A stretch of DNA of 64,000 bases, taken from positions 5,519,001-5,583,000 of the forward strand of contig CAUEEP010000743.1 of the NCBI GenBank assembly GCA_958450365.1, given 5' to 3'. Every line of letters begins with the position of its first letter. The stretch's first letter is position 1. Below the pieces are notes generated by a model, which worked only from the letters and a program-made list of their open reading frames with translations, was not told where the DNA came from and made no database searches. A program made the translations under genes and the position numbers. Source of the stretch: Mesorhabditis belari (taxonomy: Eukaryota > Nematoda > Chromadorea > Rhabditida > Rhabditidae). Of the stretch, positions 30,791 through 41,598 are shown in pieces.

Positions 30791-33700
30791 ATGGATGGTT
30801 TGGAGTCGACAACTTGTTCAACAACAATGCCACTTGATACAACTACTTTGTTACTCGAGGCACTCAATCCTGTAATGATCACGCTAGCCACGATTGCTTT
30901 ATTTGGTAAAAAAGGATTACTTTCTTTTACTAAAACTTTCAATTAGTTCTTTTACAAAAATTTCCTTTAGCAAATGTGCTTTTTCTTCTTTGTCTTCTTG
31001 TTGGAGTGCAACGGCGAAACCTTCCAGTGAAGGTTGGGGAAATAAATCTATTTGCAATTCTTAGATTGGGGAGAAATTCTTTGCCGATTTTTTTGGGAGG
31101 TATTAAACTTTCCGATTTGGAAGTGTAATAGCTCATTCGAAAGCTAATTTTCTAGCGCATTGGATAAAAAAAAATCGTTCTTTAATATATCAATTTCCAA
31201 AGTTTTTGCAGCCGTTCTAGTGAGGGGCGTCAGATCCAAAATTTCAAGAAAATGAATTTTTTTTGTTTTTTTATACGGAAACCTAGACTGAAAGCATGTT
31301 TTTCGGAATCAGCATTGAAAATTACCCTAGAAAACGCAAAACTCTTTCTTTTAGCAAATTTTTTTTTTTAATTTGCCGTGCGCCGGAGTCGAACCCTCGA
31401 CCCTCAGATCACTGCTTGGTATCTTTAAAAAATCTTAAATCACCAAAACGACCATCACCAAAAGCTCTTAAAAAAGGAAAATTCAACAAATATTATGAAA
31501 ACAATGAAAGCAAACAAACAAATAATGTCTTAAAATAATTAAATAATATAATCGCCTTGTTTTTTCAAGACTTCGCTCACTTCGGTCAAGGTTGACTTCC
31601 AAAAAAATTGGCAAAAACTTTTCTCCCCAACCTAATATATCGTACAAACAATTCAGCGTTTCCTCTTCGTCGCCAATCGTTCTTGTGCCGATGTGGTGAC
31701 GGCAGTCGTCGTTTTGGTGTACCTTGTCCTATCCAGATCATCAGTTTGTCACGATATTCATCTCGGTTGCACATCCGATCAACCCGCGGCAAACCCGTTG
31801 CCTCTTCAGGTAAAATTTAGAATACGGTTTACTGTGAGCTATCTAATAAGACACTAGTTAAAGTGTCTTATTAGATAGCTCAGTTAAAGTGTCAAAAATT
31901 AGAAATATTAATAAGAAAACAACATCTTGTTTAAAAGCCTTTTCTCGCGGGCCGTCGAGATGAGCTGGTGGTCTAGCGGATAGAGGGCTTGTATACAAAG
32001 CCGACCTTCGCCATTTTTGCCGGGTTCGAGTCCTCACCTCACCAATTTTTTTCTGTCTGGAAATCGGCGGTACTTCCCTTGTAAATGCAAACTTTTCAGG
32101 TGGTTATAACGCTCGATTATTGGGCGGTGGCCGGGAGCTACAGTGGGATCGCTTTACTCACCTGGTACGCGGTACGATCACCGCTTGGATACAAGGTAAA
32201 CTAGATTTGTTGCCTGAATATCTTCATAAGCATAAACTAGTTGAACTTTACAATATGTTTAAGCTCCACCTCACTTCTTCATGGGTTCTTCGCTCACTTT
32301 CTGTTGGATGGGCAGCAATGAGTGGCTTTTTGGGCTCAATAATGTTGCTTACAAAGTAAGATTTAACAAAGATTTCTGAATTTTCATTCTTAACTATTTT
32401 AGAGAAGATACAAACTTCGATAGCAATGGAATGATTTATGTGATTTTACATCGTTTGCGAGCGGGTTTAGGCTTAAAGAATGACGAGGTTTACGAGAAAA
32501 GAAACCCTGATTAAATTAGAACTAAAAGAAGAGTATTTTAGGCTCTATTATGGTATGTTGATTTATGTCACAATCTCTCCGAGCGATCTCAGCCACAGTT
32601 CGGTGGAGCGATCGCTCTCCTTTTGCCCGTTTTCGCATACGCTGTTTCTTTTTTCAGTTATCTACTGGTTTATCATTTATATTATCATCTTTTTTTACAT
32701 ATTCTAGGTTTCTTTTGTTCTTTACCGAAGAAGACAAGAGACTCGGATCTCGAAAAGGCATTTTGCCTGCGTTTGGAGACTCGGAATGCATATGGGTCTA
32801 TTCACTGTCACTTGCGGTTATTAACTTTAAAAGATTTCAGTTATAGAAGTTAAAAGTTATATATGTTACATCCGAATCTGAGGAGATTCATTCTCCTCTG
32901 AAACGGACGTCCATCTCTGAGTCGGACGTCCGTTTCAGAGTCGGACGTCCGTTTCAGAGTCAGACGTCCGTTTCAGAGGAGAATTGCCAAACCGTACAAT
33001 ATTACCAAATTATTTGGGAAGAAAAAAAAGTAAATTGAGAGAATTTCCATTTTAACTTCCTTTTTCATTTGTTTTGTTCAAAACATTGGATTTTGCATTT
33101 AAACTATTTGTTCTCAAGATCGGACGTCCGATTCCGAGAAGAATGATCATTCTCCTCCGAAACGGACGTCCGGATCGGAGATGAACGTCTCCTCAGATTC
33201 GGACGTAGCATATACATTAAAAAGTACAGTCAAGCCTCGATTTAACGATTCTCAAGAGACCGGGATTCTCTATCTTTAAATTGAGTAAATCGTTAAATCT
33301 AACGTCTTTATAAGGTAAAGAGCTTTCAAGAGACCAAAAATTGATATCGTTAAATCGAGCGAATCGTTAAATCGAGAGACTCGTTAAATCGAGAGAATCG
33401 TTAAATCGAGGTTTAACTGTAAATAGATTTCAGCTCTAATGGCAGTTTCTTATTATGCAACTGGACCAATGAAAAATTCGTGTCTCCAATTTCTCGATTC
33501 TGTTGAAAACGACTCAATGGAAATGGAAGAACAGGTGATAGTGATAGAATTAATATCTAATAGAAAATAATATATATTATTGTTGAAATATTTAATCAAC
33601 AATGCTTTGCCAGGTAGAAACTCCTTGTCTTTCTCCATCTCTCCTTCGCTATTCACTTCTCTGTTCGGTGGCATCTGTGGGATGGTTTAGTCGAATGTGT

Positions 33701-34248
33701 CTTGATCCGATCATTGATTTGGTGAATCAAAATCTAGATATAGAACCCTAATAGAAAGCCACTTTCTCGTACAATCGCGTAGTCTAACTTCTTTTTAGAA
33801 AACCCAATTTTTCTCAGCCTCTAGCCTTTCCCCGGTTACACTTTTAATACCAAAAAATACTAGATTTCAAGAGCTATCATTTGACACCAAAACGTACATT
33901 GTAGCTTAAAGTAGTGCAAAGAATTGACCGTTCTAAAAGACTAAACCAAATATTTCAAAAAAATGAATTTTAGATGATAGACAGCCATTTGCGGAGAACG
34001 ATCTTTTTCCATGTAAGTTAAAGTTGTATTTGTAAATTTGAGTTGTAAAGAAAGCTAAAAGATAATTCCTACTCCGATAAACTTACTATAGTTTTATGAA
34101 ATTTCAATTCGAAAGCTGTAAGCGTCCAAAATTCTTTTTAAAATTTCAGAAGAAAGAGAAAAGATATTGCCTCGCGCGAATGTCGCAATCGCAAGTCAAC
34201 GAAACAACATCGCAAATCAGCCGATACACTGGCGAATCGGCTTTTTAA
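30791..34248 (+). CDS. Rhodopsin-like seven-transmembrane receptor, orphan
   Basis: 12 exons: 30791-30905, 30971-31032, 31657-31809, 32100-32195, 32264-32355, 32403-32487, 32599-32667, 32708-32816, 33434-33534, 33614-33721, 33974-34012, 34150-34248; phases close to give 375 residues. Seven hydrophobic segments appear in order: TM1 NPVMITLATIALFGANVLFL, TM2 FLFVANRSCADVVTAVVVLV (the conserved N-x-x-x-A-D pattern), TM3 YWAVAGSYSGIALLTWYAVR where DRY would lie, TM4 VGWAAMSGFLGSIMLL, TM5 GGAIALLLPVFAYAVSFFSY, TM6 around GMHMGLFTVTCALMAVSYYA, TM7 SLLCSVASVGWFSRMCLDPI with DPIID where NPxxY lies. A basic tail follows (RRTIFFHKKEKRYCLARM) with a possible palmitoylated Cys. Ligand unknown; the DRY motif is not conserved. 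No match to a named nematode chemoreceptor family was recognised. The exon 5 acceptor (TTTAAG) is weak but required by phase. Confidence 0.82.
31365..31432 (-). other. 3' half of a tRNA-like sequence (B box) in GPCR intron
   Basis: On the minus strand a B box GGTTCGACTCC within CGAGGGTTCGACTCCGGCGC. Only the T arm and a GC-rich tail are recognisable; no acceptor 5' strand is present. Confidence 0.4.
31836..31881. repeat. Perfect 20-bp hairpin with 6-nt loop
   Basis: Arm GAGCTATCTAATAAGACACT, loop AGTTAA, exact inverse arm. It starts 26 nt after the donor of GPCR exon 3. Confidence 0.9.
31972..32052 (+). other. tRNA-like pol III sequence in GPCR intron
   Basis: GGTGGTC TA GCGGATAGAGGG (A-box-like), anticodon-arm-like perfect stem GGCTT-GTATACA-AAGCC, an extra arm, and B box GGTTCGAGTCC. 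Acceptor GGTGGTC pairs with CCTCACC at five of seven positions. The implied anticodon would be ATA, which is not a normal tRNA-Tyr, so function is doubtful. Confidence 0.5.
32865..33213. mobile_element. Foldback element rich in GGACGTCCG palindromes
   Basis: Left end about TACATCCGAATCTGAGGAGA, right end the inverse of TACGTCCGAATCTGAGGAGA. The arms contain repeated GTCGGACGTCCGTTTCAGA. Partial copy at 44139-44266. Lies in GPCR intron 8. Confidence 0.85.
33226..33421. mobile_element. Short MITE with CAGTCAAGCCTCGATTTAACGA ends
   Basis: About 195 bp flanked by TA; left CAGTCAAGCCTCGATTTAAC, right inverse of CAGTTAAACCTCGATTTAAC, with internal TCGTTAAATCGAGAG repeats. Ends are of Tc1/pogo type. 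Lies in the same GPCR intron as the preceding element. Confidence 0.85.
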
Positions 34249-34499
34249 ATATATTTCTAATATTGTAAGACAATTTTTGCAAGTATATTTCTTGTTTTTC
34301 TTTCTTTCTTTTTTTTGTTTATTTTATCGTCCATATCCATTTTGATGTGTTCAACGGGTTTCCTCTTCGAATTTTGTCTGATCTCCTCAATCAAATTTAT
34401 TTCTTATAAATGAATATTTTTTGATAAATAATATCTAACACATAAAAATTAAATGCAAAAAATTAAAGAAAAACTTTAAACTTTTAGTTTTCAAACTCA

Positions 34500-34615
34500 A
34501 AAACTTTTTGAAAGCTCACGAATTCAGGCGCACTTCGCTCAATCATTATTGAACTTTCAAAGCTTTTTATATTTATTTTATATTTTATTTATTATTTACA
34601 TCTTAAAGGGTTTTT
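34500..34615. repeat. Dispersed repeat, copy 1
   Basis: CACGAATTCAGGCGCACTTC, CAATCATTATTGAACTT and TTTATATTTTATTTATTATTTACATCT are shared in order and orientation with 41978-42095. Confidence 0.7.
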
Positions 34616-34664
34616 CTATTTTAATCATTCAATTTTTCAAATAAACTTTTTTATTTTAGGGGCG

Positions 34665-35674
34665 ATGACTAGAAAAGGAAAGAAAGATTTGGAAGACACA
34701 TCAATGGAAGAGATCAGGGAAGGACCCACGCAGAGTTGGCAGCTCAATTCGGCGTCGCGAGATCGACCATTACAAAATTTTCGAAGAAGTGCAAAATTCG
34801 AAAGACCATCCAAAAGCGCCCACAAATTGGTCGTTCAAGAGTTACAACTGCTGCGATGGATAGGAGGATCGTAAGGGAATCACGCAAAAATCTGCGTCTT
34901 ACTGCTTTTGATATTTTACGGGAAATCTCAGCTTCAAACTCGACAAGCTCCTCCAGAAGAAAACTGTACAACGACGGTTAGAAGAAGCTGGCTTACACGG
35001 ACGAAAACCAACTAAAAAGCCACTGATATCGGAAAAAAATCGCAAAATACGAGTGGAATGGGCAAAGAAACACGTGAGTTGGACACGTCAACAATGGGCG
35101 AATGTTGTTTGGAGCGATGAGAGTCATTTTGTTGTTTGGGACAGATGGAATACAATGGGTGCGTCGTCCGACTGGTGTTAGATTCGATCCCAAATATCAA
35201 TTGTCAACAGTTAAACATAGCGGTGGTTCTGTTATGGTTTGGGGTTGCCTCAGGGCACAGGTAACGTCCGCTGCGCCAAATTCTAGGAACTATAGATCGT
35301 TTCGGTTATATCGATATTTTAAAAAGTACAATGTATCCTTATGCTTATGGAATCTTTGTAAATAATTTTGTATATCAAGATGACAACGATTCTAAGCATC
35401 AGTCGAAAGATGTTGAGAAGTGGTTCAATGAGCAAAAAGTTTCACGTTTGGATTTGCCAAGTCAATCCCCTGACTTGAATATTATAGAACACATGTAGCA
35501 AGAACTTGAGAACAGAACAAAGAATCTCCGTGCCCGTAACGCTAATGAAAAATTTGCACAGCTTGAAAAGGCTTGGAGTGAGATTCCCCCTTCTGTGATC
35601 AATAAATTACTCGACTCTCATCCGCGTCGTTGTCAAGCCGTTATCGATGCCAAAGGGTATCCCACTAAATACTG
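34665..35674 (+). pseudogene. Tc1-like transposase pseudogene (DD34E type)
   Basis: Fragments in three frames in order: HTH AELAAQFGVARSTITKFSKK, QIGRSRVTTAAMDRRIVRES, LEEAGLHGRKPTKKPLISEK, catalytic VVWSDESHFV, WVRRPTGVRFDPKYQ, KHSGGSVMVWGC, YQDDNDSKHQSKDV, LPSQSPDLNIIEHM then a TAG in place of Trp, and KGYPTKY-stop at 35674. Several frameshifts and the stop inactivate it. Terminal repeats were not found with confidence. Confidence 0.88.
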
Positions 35675-36241
35675 AATCTCTACTCTTTTTTTATTGATTT
35701 TGTGCACTTTTTCTGGTTGGCGCCTTTAAAATTTTGTTTTGCGTTTTGTGATTAAAAAAGTTTCAATTATTTTGCTCAAACTACTATATAATATCAATTA
35801 GAAGGTCCTCTATCCGAATATCAAATAAAATCATGTACTTAGAACTGCAGTTTTTTTTATAAAAACCCGTTTTTTCGGCGCTGTGTTCTCACACAATTGC
35901 GCACCTTCTGGCACACGGCATTTTCTTATATAACTCTCTTTTCTTTTCATATTTTCACATCATTAACAATGTTCATAATTTTCATTTTAAAATCTAAATT
36001 TCCATTAGAAAAGCCGGTGAATGAAGAAGTTTTTTTCGACTTTCATTGCAGCTTTTTACAATAAAAAGCAAAACCGTCGAAATCCAACAAGAGCCAAATT
36101 TTCTACTCAAAAATTTTATTATTCACAAGACTTTTCAAAAAAAACAACTTTTCGTCCGATACAGAAAAGCTCAAAAATCAAATAAATATTGTGGTAAAAT
36201 TATTTGCGTATGCATCAAATTAAAGAACACAAAGCTTAAAA

Positions 36242-39200
36242 TCAAGGTACAGTTATGAAATGTGTTGTTAGGGTTGATATCAGCTTTTGAAGAATCAATG
36301 ACGCTCCACCAGCCTCAGCAATTGCTGTGGAGACGAGTGGAGTAGCGGCTATACCGGGACCAGTTGCAACGAATGCTGCCGCTGCCACCACTCCCGATAG
36401 CCACACTCAACGCCATAGCATGCGTGGAGTTCCATTTCCCCTGAAATTCAATTCAATGAAGGCCATAATTTAATTCTATTTGTAGCAGTTTGAAACTACT
36501 GACGTGAGTTTATTGCTAACTAGCATTCTACAGATTGATATACCAACATTCTTTTAATAGGAATGTTTTAAAGAAGTTGTGGTATTCACAGGGCTTTTGT
36601 TTAACTGTTGAATGTGCTTAGCTGTTGTGCCGATCAATTCGGTCAACATCTTTTGACAAACCTTTTGACAAGCATCATACAGTTGTGCATTAAAGGTTTT
36701 CACATTTTTGCATGAGTTCTAAAAGGAATCTATTTGATTAGTAAGCATTCATTCACCTCCAGAAGTTTCTGAAATTCATCCAAGCGACTCATTCGTTCGT
36801 CATTTGTTCCAAAAGTGAAAAGACGATTCGATTTGAATTCCTGAAACGACAAACATAAAAAAAGATTCAAAATTACCTCAATAGTTTTTTGAACAATTGG
36901 CTGTAGAAGCTTCTCATATTTCGATGGCTCAAATGGGGTCTCGTTGTTGGATATTGCTAACTAAAGTTACAACTAATACAATAGCTAATTAGTATTCAAT
37001 TTAGATTATGTACCTGTTGAAGACAAGCTTGAAAGTACTGATGAGCGTCTTCTTGATTTTGTGACGCATAGTAACGGTTCATTGCCTGAAAATTTACAAG
37101 TTCAAAAGTACTATCGTTTGTTTAAGAGAAAACTTTTAATCTTTCAATCCAGCTTTAAAGTCCACCAACCGTATTGATCCCAATTACCGTAATAATTCTA
37201 ATAGAAGACCAGTCTCTAATAGAAGACCAGTCTCTAATAGAAGACCACCCCCCTGACCCCTTGAAATCGGGACTTTTTAAAACTTCTTTTTAAGTAGAAT
37301 GATAGATTTGGGTCCAGATAGTAATATTTTAGCCCCGGCAGTTAAATTGGAGACGTAGTTTTTGAAAAAATTAAAAAATAACTTTTTGGAAAAAATTTTA
37401 TGTGGTCCCCCACATGGATTTTTTTGAAAGATTTTCTATGGAGTCCGGGCAAGAAAATAATTTCACTTTTAGACATGTTTTTGGCATGTTTTGGGCCAAG
37501 GGCTATCGTTTGAAATAGTTTTTAACAATTTTTAATTTTTTGATTTGTGTAGGGGACCCTTACCTACTTTTTTGACCGATCAATTTTGGGGGGTTGAAAA
37601 TTAGAAGACCATGGTCTTCTATTAGAATTATTACGGTATGTCCATTTGATTATTTTGAAAATGGGTGGCAAGTGCCTGAAAACTAAGAGCTTTATAAGGT
37701 TAAATATCAAACTGTTATATAAAGCTTGAGACTTTTGCCATTCAACGCTGTCCCATCAACTTTCTTTGGCTCAGATCTTCGGATCACAAAGTCAGCTGCA
37801 TCACAAAGACTATTGAGGAAGTCTTCTTTCTCACAATCTAAAGACTGTTAGTGTACATCTGAATTTTTCATATTAAAAACCTTTTGCAAGAATCTCTCGA
37901 TCGGCTTGAAAGACTTTCAGTGGTGGTGGTGGAATATGGTAGGTGTCGATTTTCGAATAGCCACCGCAAAAGTCGTGGAGTAGCTGTTTGTGGGCTTGAA
38001 TTCGACCAGCTTGTGCCTAAAAAAATATATATGAGATGACTCTTTTCAAATTTACCTCTAACACTTCCAAATGTCGATTATCGAAGCCTTTTTGTGGCGA
38101 GTCGCGAAGCAAGAAAAGGAAACGCTAAATTTGACTGAACTTTGAGATCTATTTCGAGTAAACTGCTTGTTTGGTTGTGAATAAATTTTTAAACAAAACT
38201 ATTACCAAGATTTATGGGCCAACCTAATAGTAAGTCAACCCAACAACAAACCCAAAATTAGAAATAAATTCCGAGTCTTGTGTCAAAGATAAAGCTCGAT
38301 AAACACAAAAGCTTTACCTGCCCAAATATTTGCCCATGATGACGTTTCAATGTTTGAAATTGATTGCAGAAAGTGATGACGAGCTTCATCTTTTCCAAAT
38401 CGGACAAGTCAACTTGTCCTTTTGCATTCAAAACCTAAAATTCTGTGGTAGAATTTGAGACAAGTCGATAATTAAGTTAGTCGATAATAAACTAAGTAAA
38501 CTTCTACCAAAGTCGAAGAGATAAGAGCTGTAATGACAACAAGTTGCGTGGAGATGGACTGGTCACAGCTTGGATCAAAAGTTCCCTGAACATCGATGAG
38601 CAAATGAGCTTTCTAAAAAATAAAAATGATTGTTAGCTTGAGGTCAGATTTAAAAACCCTACCTTATTTCCAAGAATGTCCTCTTCGAAGAACACTTCTG
38701 GGTAAATCATAACGCCTTTCGTGTGTCCGAAAGAACCCGATTTGAAAGGAATCATCCCGTCACCACTAAAATCTGTGTCAATTTTAAGAAGTAAAAAGTT
38801 GGAATTGATCATTCTTTACCTAGAATATCAATTCTAGTTAAAGGATGATCAATTCCATTATCCTTTTTGTCCATACCCAATTGTTTCCTCAGATTCAAAT
38901 CGTGATTCGCCCGTCCTCAACTTTTTTAGCAAGCAGTTCGCCCACAAAGTTTTTCCCTGTCGATATCTGCCAATCGTTGATGTGATCGATACCTGAATTT
39001 GAGTTTACTTCTTTAACACAACACAATTTCGGTTGTTTCCTCAACACATCACATCATCCGTCACTCAATATCACCAACCGGACTGTCGCCAATTTGTTCA
39101 CACAGAAACTCGAGCAGTTTCACATTCAACTCTAGCTTTTCGTCTTTTGTATCGAACAGGGTAAGCATTTGAAATGTTGACTAAATAAACAAGTTAAAAT

Positions 39201-39845
39201 CGAGCTGTCACAGTTAATCTAATCATGTATTAAACAAATTTCCTGAGTTATAAAATAAAAACCTGTTTCTGTGTGATATGGAAGCCTTCACCGTGTCTTT
39301 TCATTTGCTTCTTGTAATTGAGAATTTGTGATGTTTTCTAAAAGAAACATAGACTATAAGGTTAAACGTAAATTTAAACCTACATCTTCTTCAAACAGTT
39401 TAATCAGAGATGATTGTTGATTTTGGTCAGTCAATTTGTGGAGCAGAATTCTAAAATATTTGACGTTTATGATTGATTTATGATCAATGAACTTTCATTT
39501 AAATTGTTCTCAAAATTACAATTTGCATCAAAAAATATTTTAAACTGGTTATCAAAACTTTATATCACTTATTTATGTTTATTAATAACAATAAGATGAG
39601 TGTTACTTTTCTTGCCAATTCCCGTCGAGCTGCTAGTACCTTTTTCTCGTGACGATCATCCGTTTCATTGTCATATTGCTGAAAGCTGTAATCCTTATGA
39701 CAAAAAGAAATGTGGAGCTTAAAATGCGGAAGTTTTTATCACTAGTAAATACATTTCTTTTTATATTTACCAAAAACAAAGATCAAACTTCAAAAGCTAC
39801 CTTTAGCCTTTCAACAAATTCCTTATAGCACTGTTCAACGCTCAT
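36242..39845 (-). CDS. Atlastin-like dynamin-superfamily GTPase, with two apparent frameshifts
   Basis: Atlastins tether and fuse ER tubules. From the start at 39845 (MSVEQCYKEFVERLK) the exons give DYSFQQYDNETDDRHEKK, TFQMLTLFDTKDEKLELNVK, P-loop STIGRYRQGKTLW (38.96 kb), LTRIDIL, switch I GSFGHTKGVMIYPEVFFEED (38.73 kb), G3 LLIDVQGTFDPSCDQSIS (38.57 kb), LKRHHGQIFGQ, G4-like RFLFLLRDSPQKGFDNRHLE (38.08 kb), HKQLLHDFCGG, a helical middle domain (36.6-37.1 kb), and a C-terminal hydrophobic segment (GVVAAAAFVATGPGIAATPL, ALILQK-like) ending at 36242. The order of motifs matches atlastin better than guanylate-binding proteins. Two +1 shifts are needed: at CCC 38910-38912 just after the P-loop and at CCC 36393-36395 before the hydrophobic segment. 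Each disappears if one G of a GGG run is dropped, so either indel errors or a young pseudogene. Confidence 0.8.
37186..37635. mobile_element. MITE with CCGTAATAATTCTAATAGAAGACC ends, in atlastin-like gene intron
   Basis: TA-flanked; left CCGTAATAATTCTAATAGAA, right its inverse. The AGAAGACCAGTCTCTAAT subterminal unit occurs three times at the left. The interior matches 24715-25765. Confidence 0.9.
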
Positions 39846-40534
39846 TTTCCTCTGAAAAAAAGGTTTAACATCGAAAAATGAACGAAATTAAAATTAATAT
39901 AATAATTAATTAATAAAATAGAAAAGGTTTTAAATTTAAATGCAAATTTAAAAATGAAAGAATGTTTAAAACACTAAAATAGAAAGAGAAAAAAAAGCTA
40001 AATTTTGTTTCGAAAAGAAATTCAGGTATTTTTATCTCAAAAGAGAAGTCTAGAATTGGGCGAAATTGTAGCTGATGGGAGTGTTCTTTGAAGAATCTTC
40101 ATGAATCGATTGGGGCTCGTCTTTTTTGATTGCAAAAGAAAAACTGAAAAAAAGGAAAGTGAGCTAAAAAAGCTAAAAAACGTACGTTTTTTTGCAAAAA
40201 AAAGGGAAGATACAAGTCAACCAAAAAATAAAAAGGGAACACAAAGAGTATTTTGTCGACTGATCAAAGAGATTGTTTCGAAAAGATCTAAAATCACTCA
40301 GAAGTCACACAAATCTAACAAAGTCTACAAAATTAGACGTTTAATTTTAATTTTAAACTATGTAAGTAGTTTATTTAAAAAAAAGGAAAAAAAAACCATT
40401 TGACCATGCAAAAACGATAAAATTTTTTCACGATTTCTCTAAACAGGGTGCGCCATAATTGTCGCAACAAGATAAAGTTCTGATTTTAAGGCAGACAAGC
40501 GTAAAAAAGACAATTTTTTTTACTGAATAACATT

Positions 40535-41430
40535 TACCGTATTCTCCCTAACAGTACGGCACTTCCTAACAGTACGGCACTCTCTAATAGTGCTGTAGGA
40601 TAGGAGGGGGTTGAAAAAATAGTACGGCAGCCTTTAAAAAATAAAAGCTACAAATTTGCATTTAAAGTTTCTACGAAAATTTGCGGATGTTTAAGTGGTT
40701 CAATCATTAATGACTTGATCTTGATTGTTTAAATAAAAGTTAAAAATAAAAAAAATTCTTTAGTCTGCATTTTCTGCATTTTTTTTTCACCAGCTCGTAG
40801 TTATTGTGTAGTATACGTCATGTTTTATTGTTTAGCATGTTGATACTTTCCACAAATTGCGCGTAGAACATCCAATGAAACGTTTCTTTGCCATTTGTTC
40901 TTAAAGCACTTTTCATTAGTAGTATTTTTGTTGAATTTGCGCAAAACTATTCAACGTATTTATGGAAGCGTAAAACTATATGGAACTGGCTGATTGGATT
41001 CGAGAAATGTGCTAAGAAAGTGCTAGTGACTCAAAAGATAATTCAATGTGAAGCGATGGTGATATGGAAAGACGATGAGGATTTTTATGCATCAGAAGGA
41101 TGGTTGAATCGATTTATGGCGAGACACGGACTTTCGATACGAACTCGAAATGGAAACCCGGCTCCCCCACCGATGGACACTTACCTTGAGTGGGTTTGGA
41201 ATTCATGAAGCGAGCTCCGAAAGAACCTCATCATATTCTCGTTCAAGAATTGCGCGATTATAACGGCTACAGATGGATCAGAAGACAATCTCACTCATTG
41301 CTTCAAGAAAGAAAGACCGAAAGTGCTAAAATTCTCGCCGATGCTCGACTCCAACAATCAATCAATGGAGTAAAGGATCGGCTTGGAAATATCGAATTAG
41401 ATGGAGAGGATAACGAATTATTGCATAATT
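40535..41430 (+). mobile_element. Pogo/Tc5-like element relic, copy 1 (right end not found)
   Basis: Left end TA-CCGTATTCTCCCTAACAGTA followed by repeated subterminal CTAACAGTACGGCA units. Homologous to the minus-strand copy at 49978-52111 through the non-coding part (GCGCGTAGAACATCCAATGA) and through the coding part. The left terminal repeat is nearly identical to that of family A MITEs. Confidence 0.75.
40888..41430 (+). pseudogene. CENP-B/Tc5-type DNA-binding transposase remnant
   Basis: First frame (40888-41208) includes TIWNWLIGFEKCAKKVLVTQ and FYASEGWLNRFMARHGLSIR, the signature of the CENP-B-type second HTH of pogo/Tc5/Tigger transposases. A second frame (41190-41430) gives ELRDYNGYRWIRRQSHSLLQ and [19 protein letters not shown]. 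There is no DDE catalytic domain. Confidence 0.75.
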
Positions 41431-41598
41431 AACCACTAAAACATTGTTCCATAAAAACATTTCTGAAAAAGTCATTTCTTGAGAATGAAGCTAGTAAAAT
41501 GAACATTCTTTAAAGTATTCGACATATATTTCAAATCCGTAAAACCCTTCTCATTCGCATGCTCCAAAACAACGAAGCCATCTTGGAAGGTCTTTAAG

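Larger units (their letters stand above)
34249..36241. other. Intergenic region with a dead Tc1-like transposon
   Basis: Convergent interval between the GPCR (+) and atlastin-like gene (-). AT-rich, with a dispersed repeat at 34500-34615 and the transposase remnant at 34665-35674. No host gene seen. Confidence 0.65.
39846..41598. other. Intergenic region carrying a CENP-B-HTH transposon relic
   Basis: Divergent interval upstream of the atlastin-like gene and of the 41599 gene. It contains AT-rich DNA, a short CAGGGTGCGCCATAATTGTC mariner-type end at about 40445, and the relic at 40535-41430. Confidence 0.65.

Noticed and set aside
32100..32359. 79-codon frame GGYNARLLGGG... in the GPCR
   Set aside because: It covers TM3 and TM4 exons in a single wrong frame across an intron; the correct frames give VVITLDYWAV... 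and LHLTSSWVLRS...
37186..37635. Reading this MITE as part of the atlastin-like gene
   Set aside because: It has TA-flanked inverted ends and falls wholly between exons.
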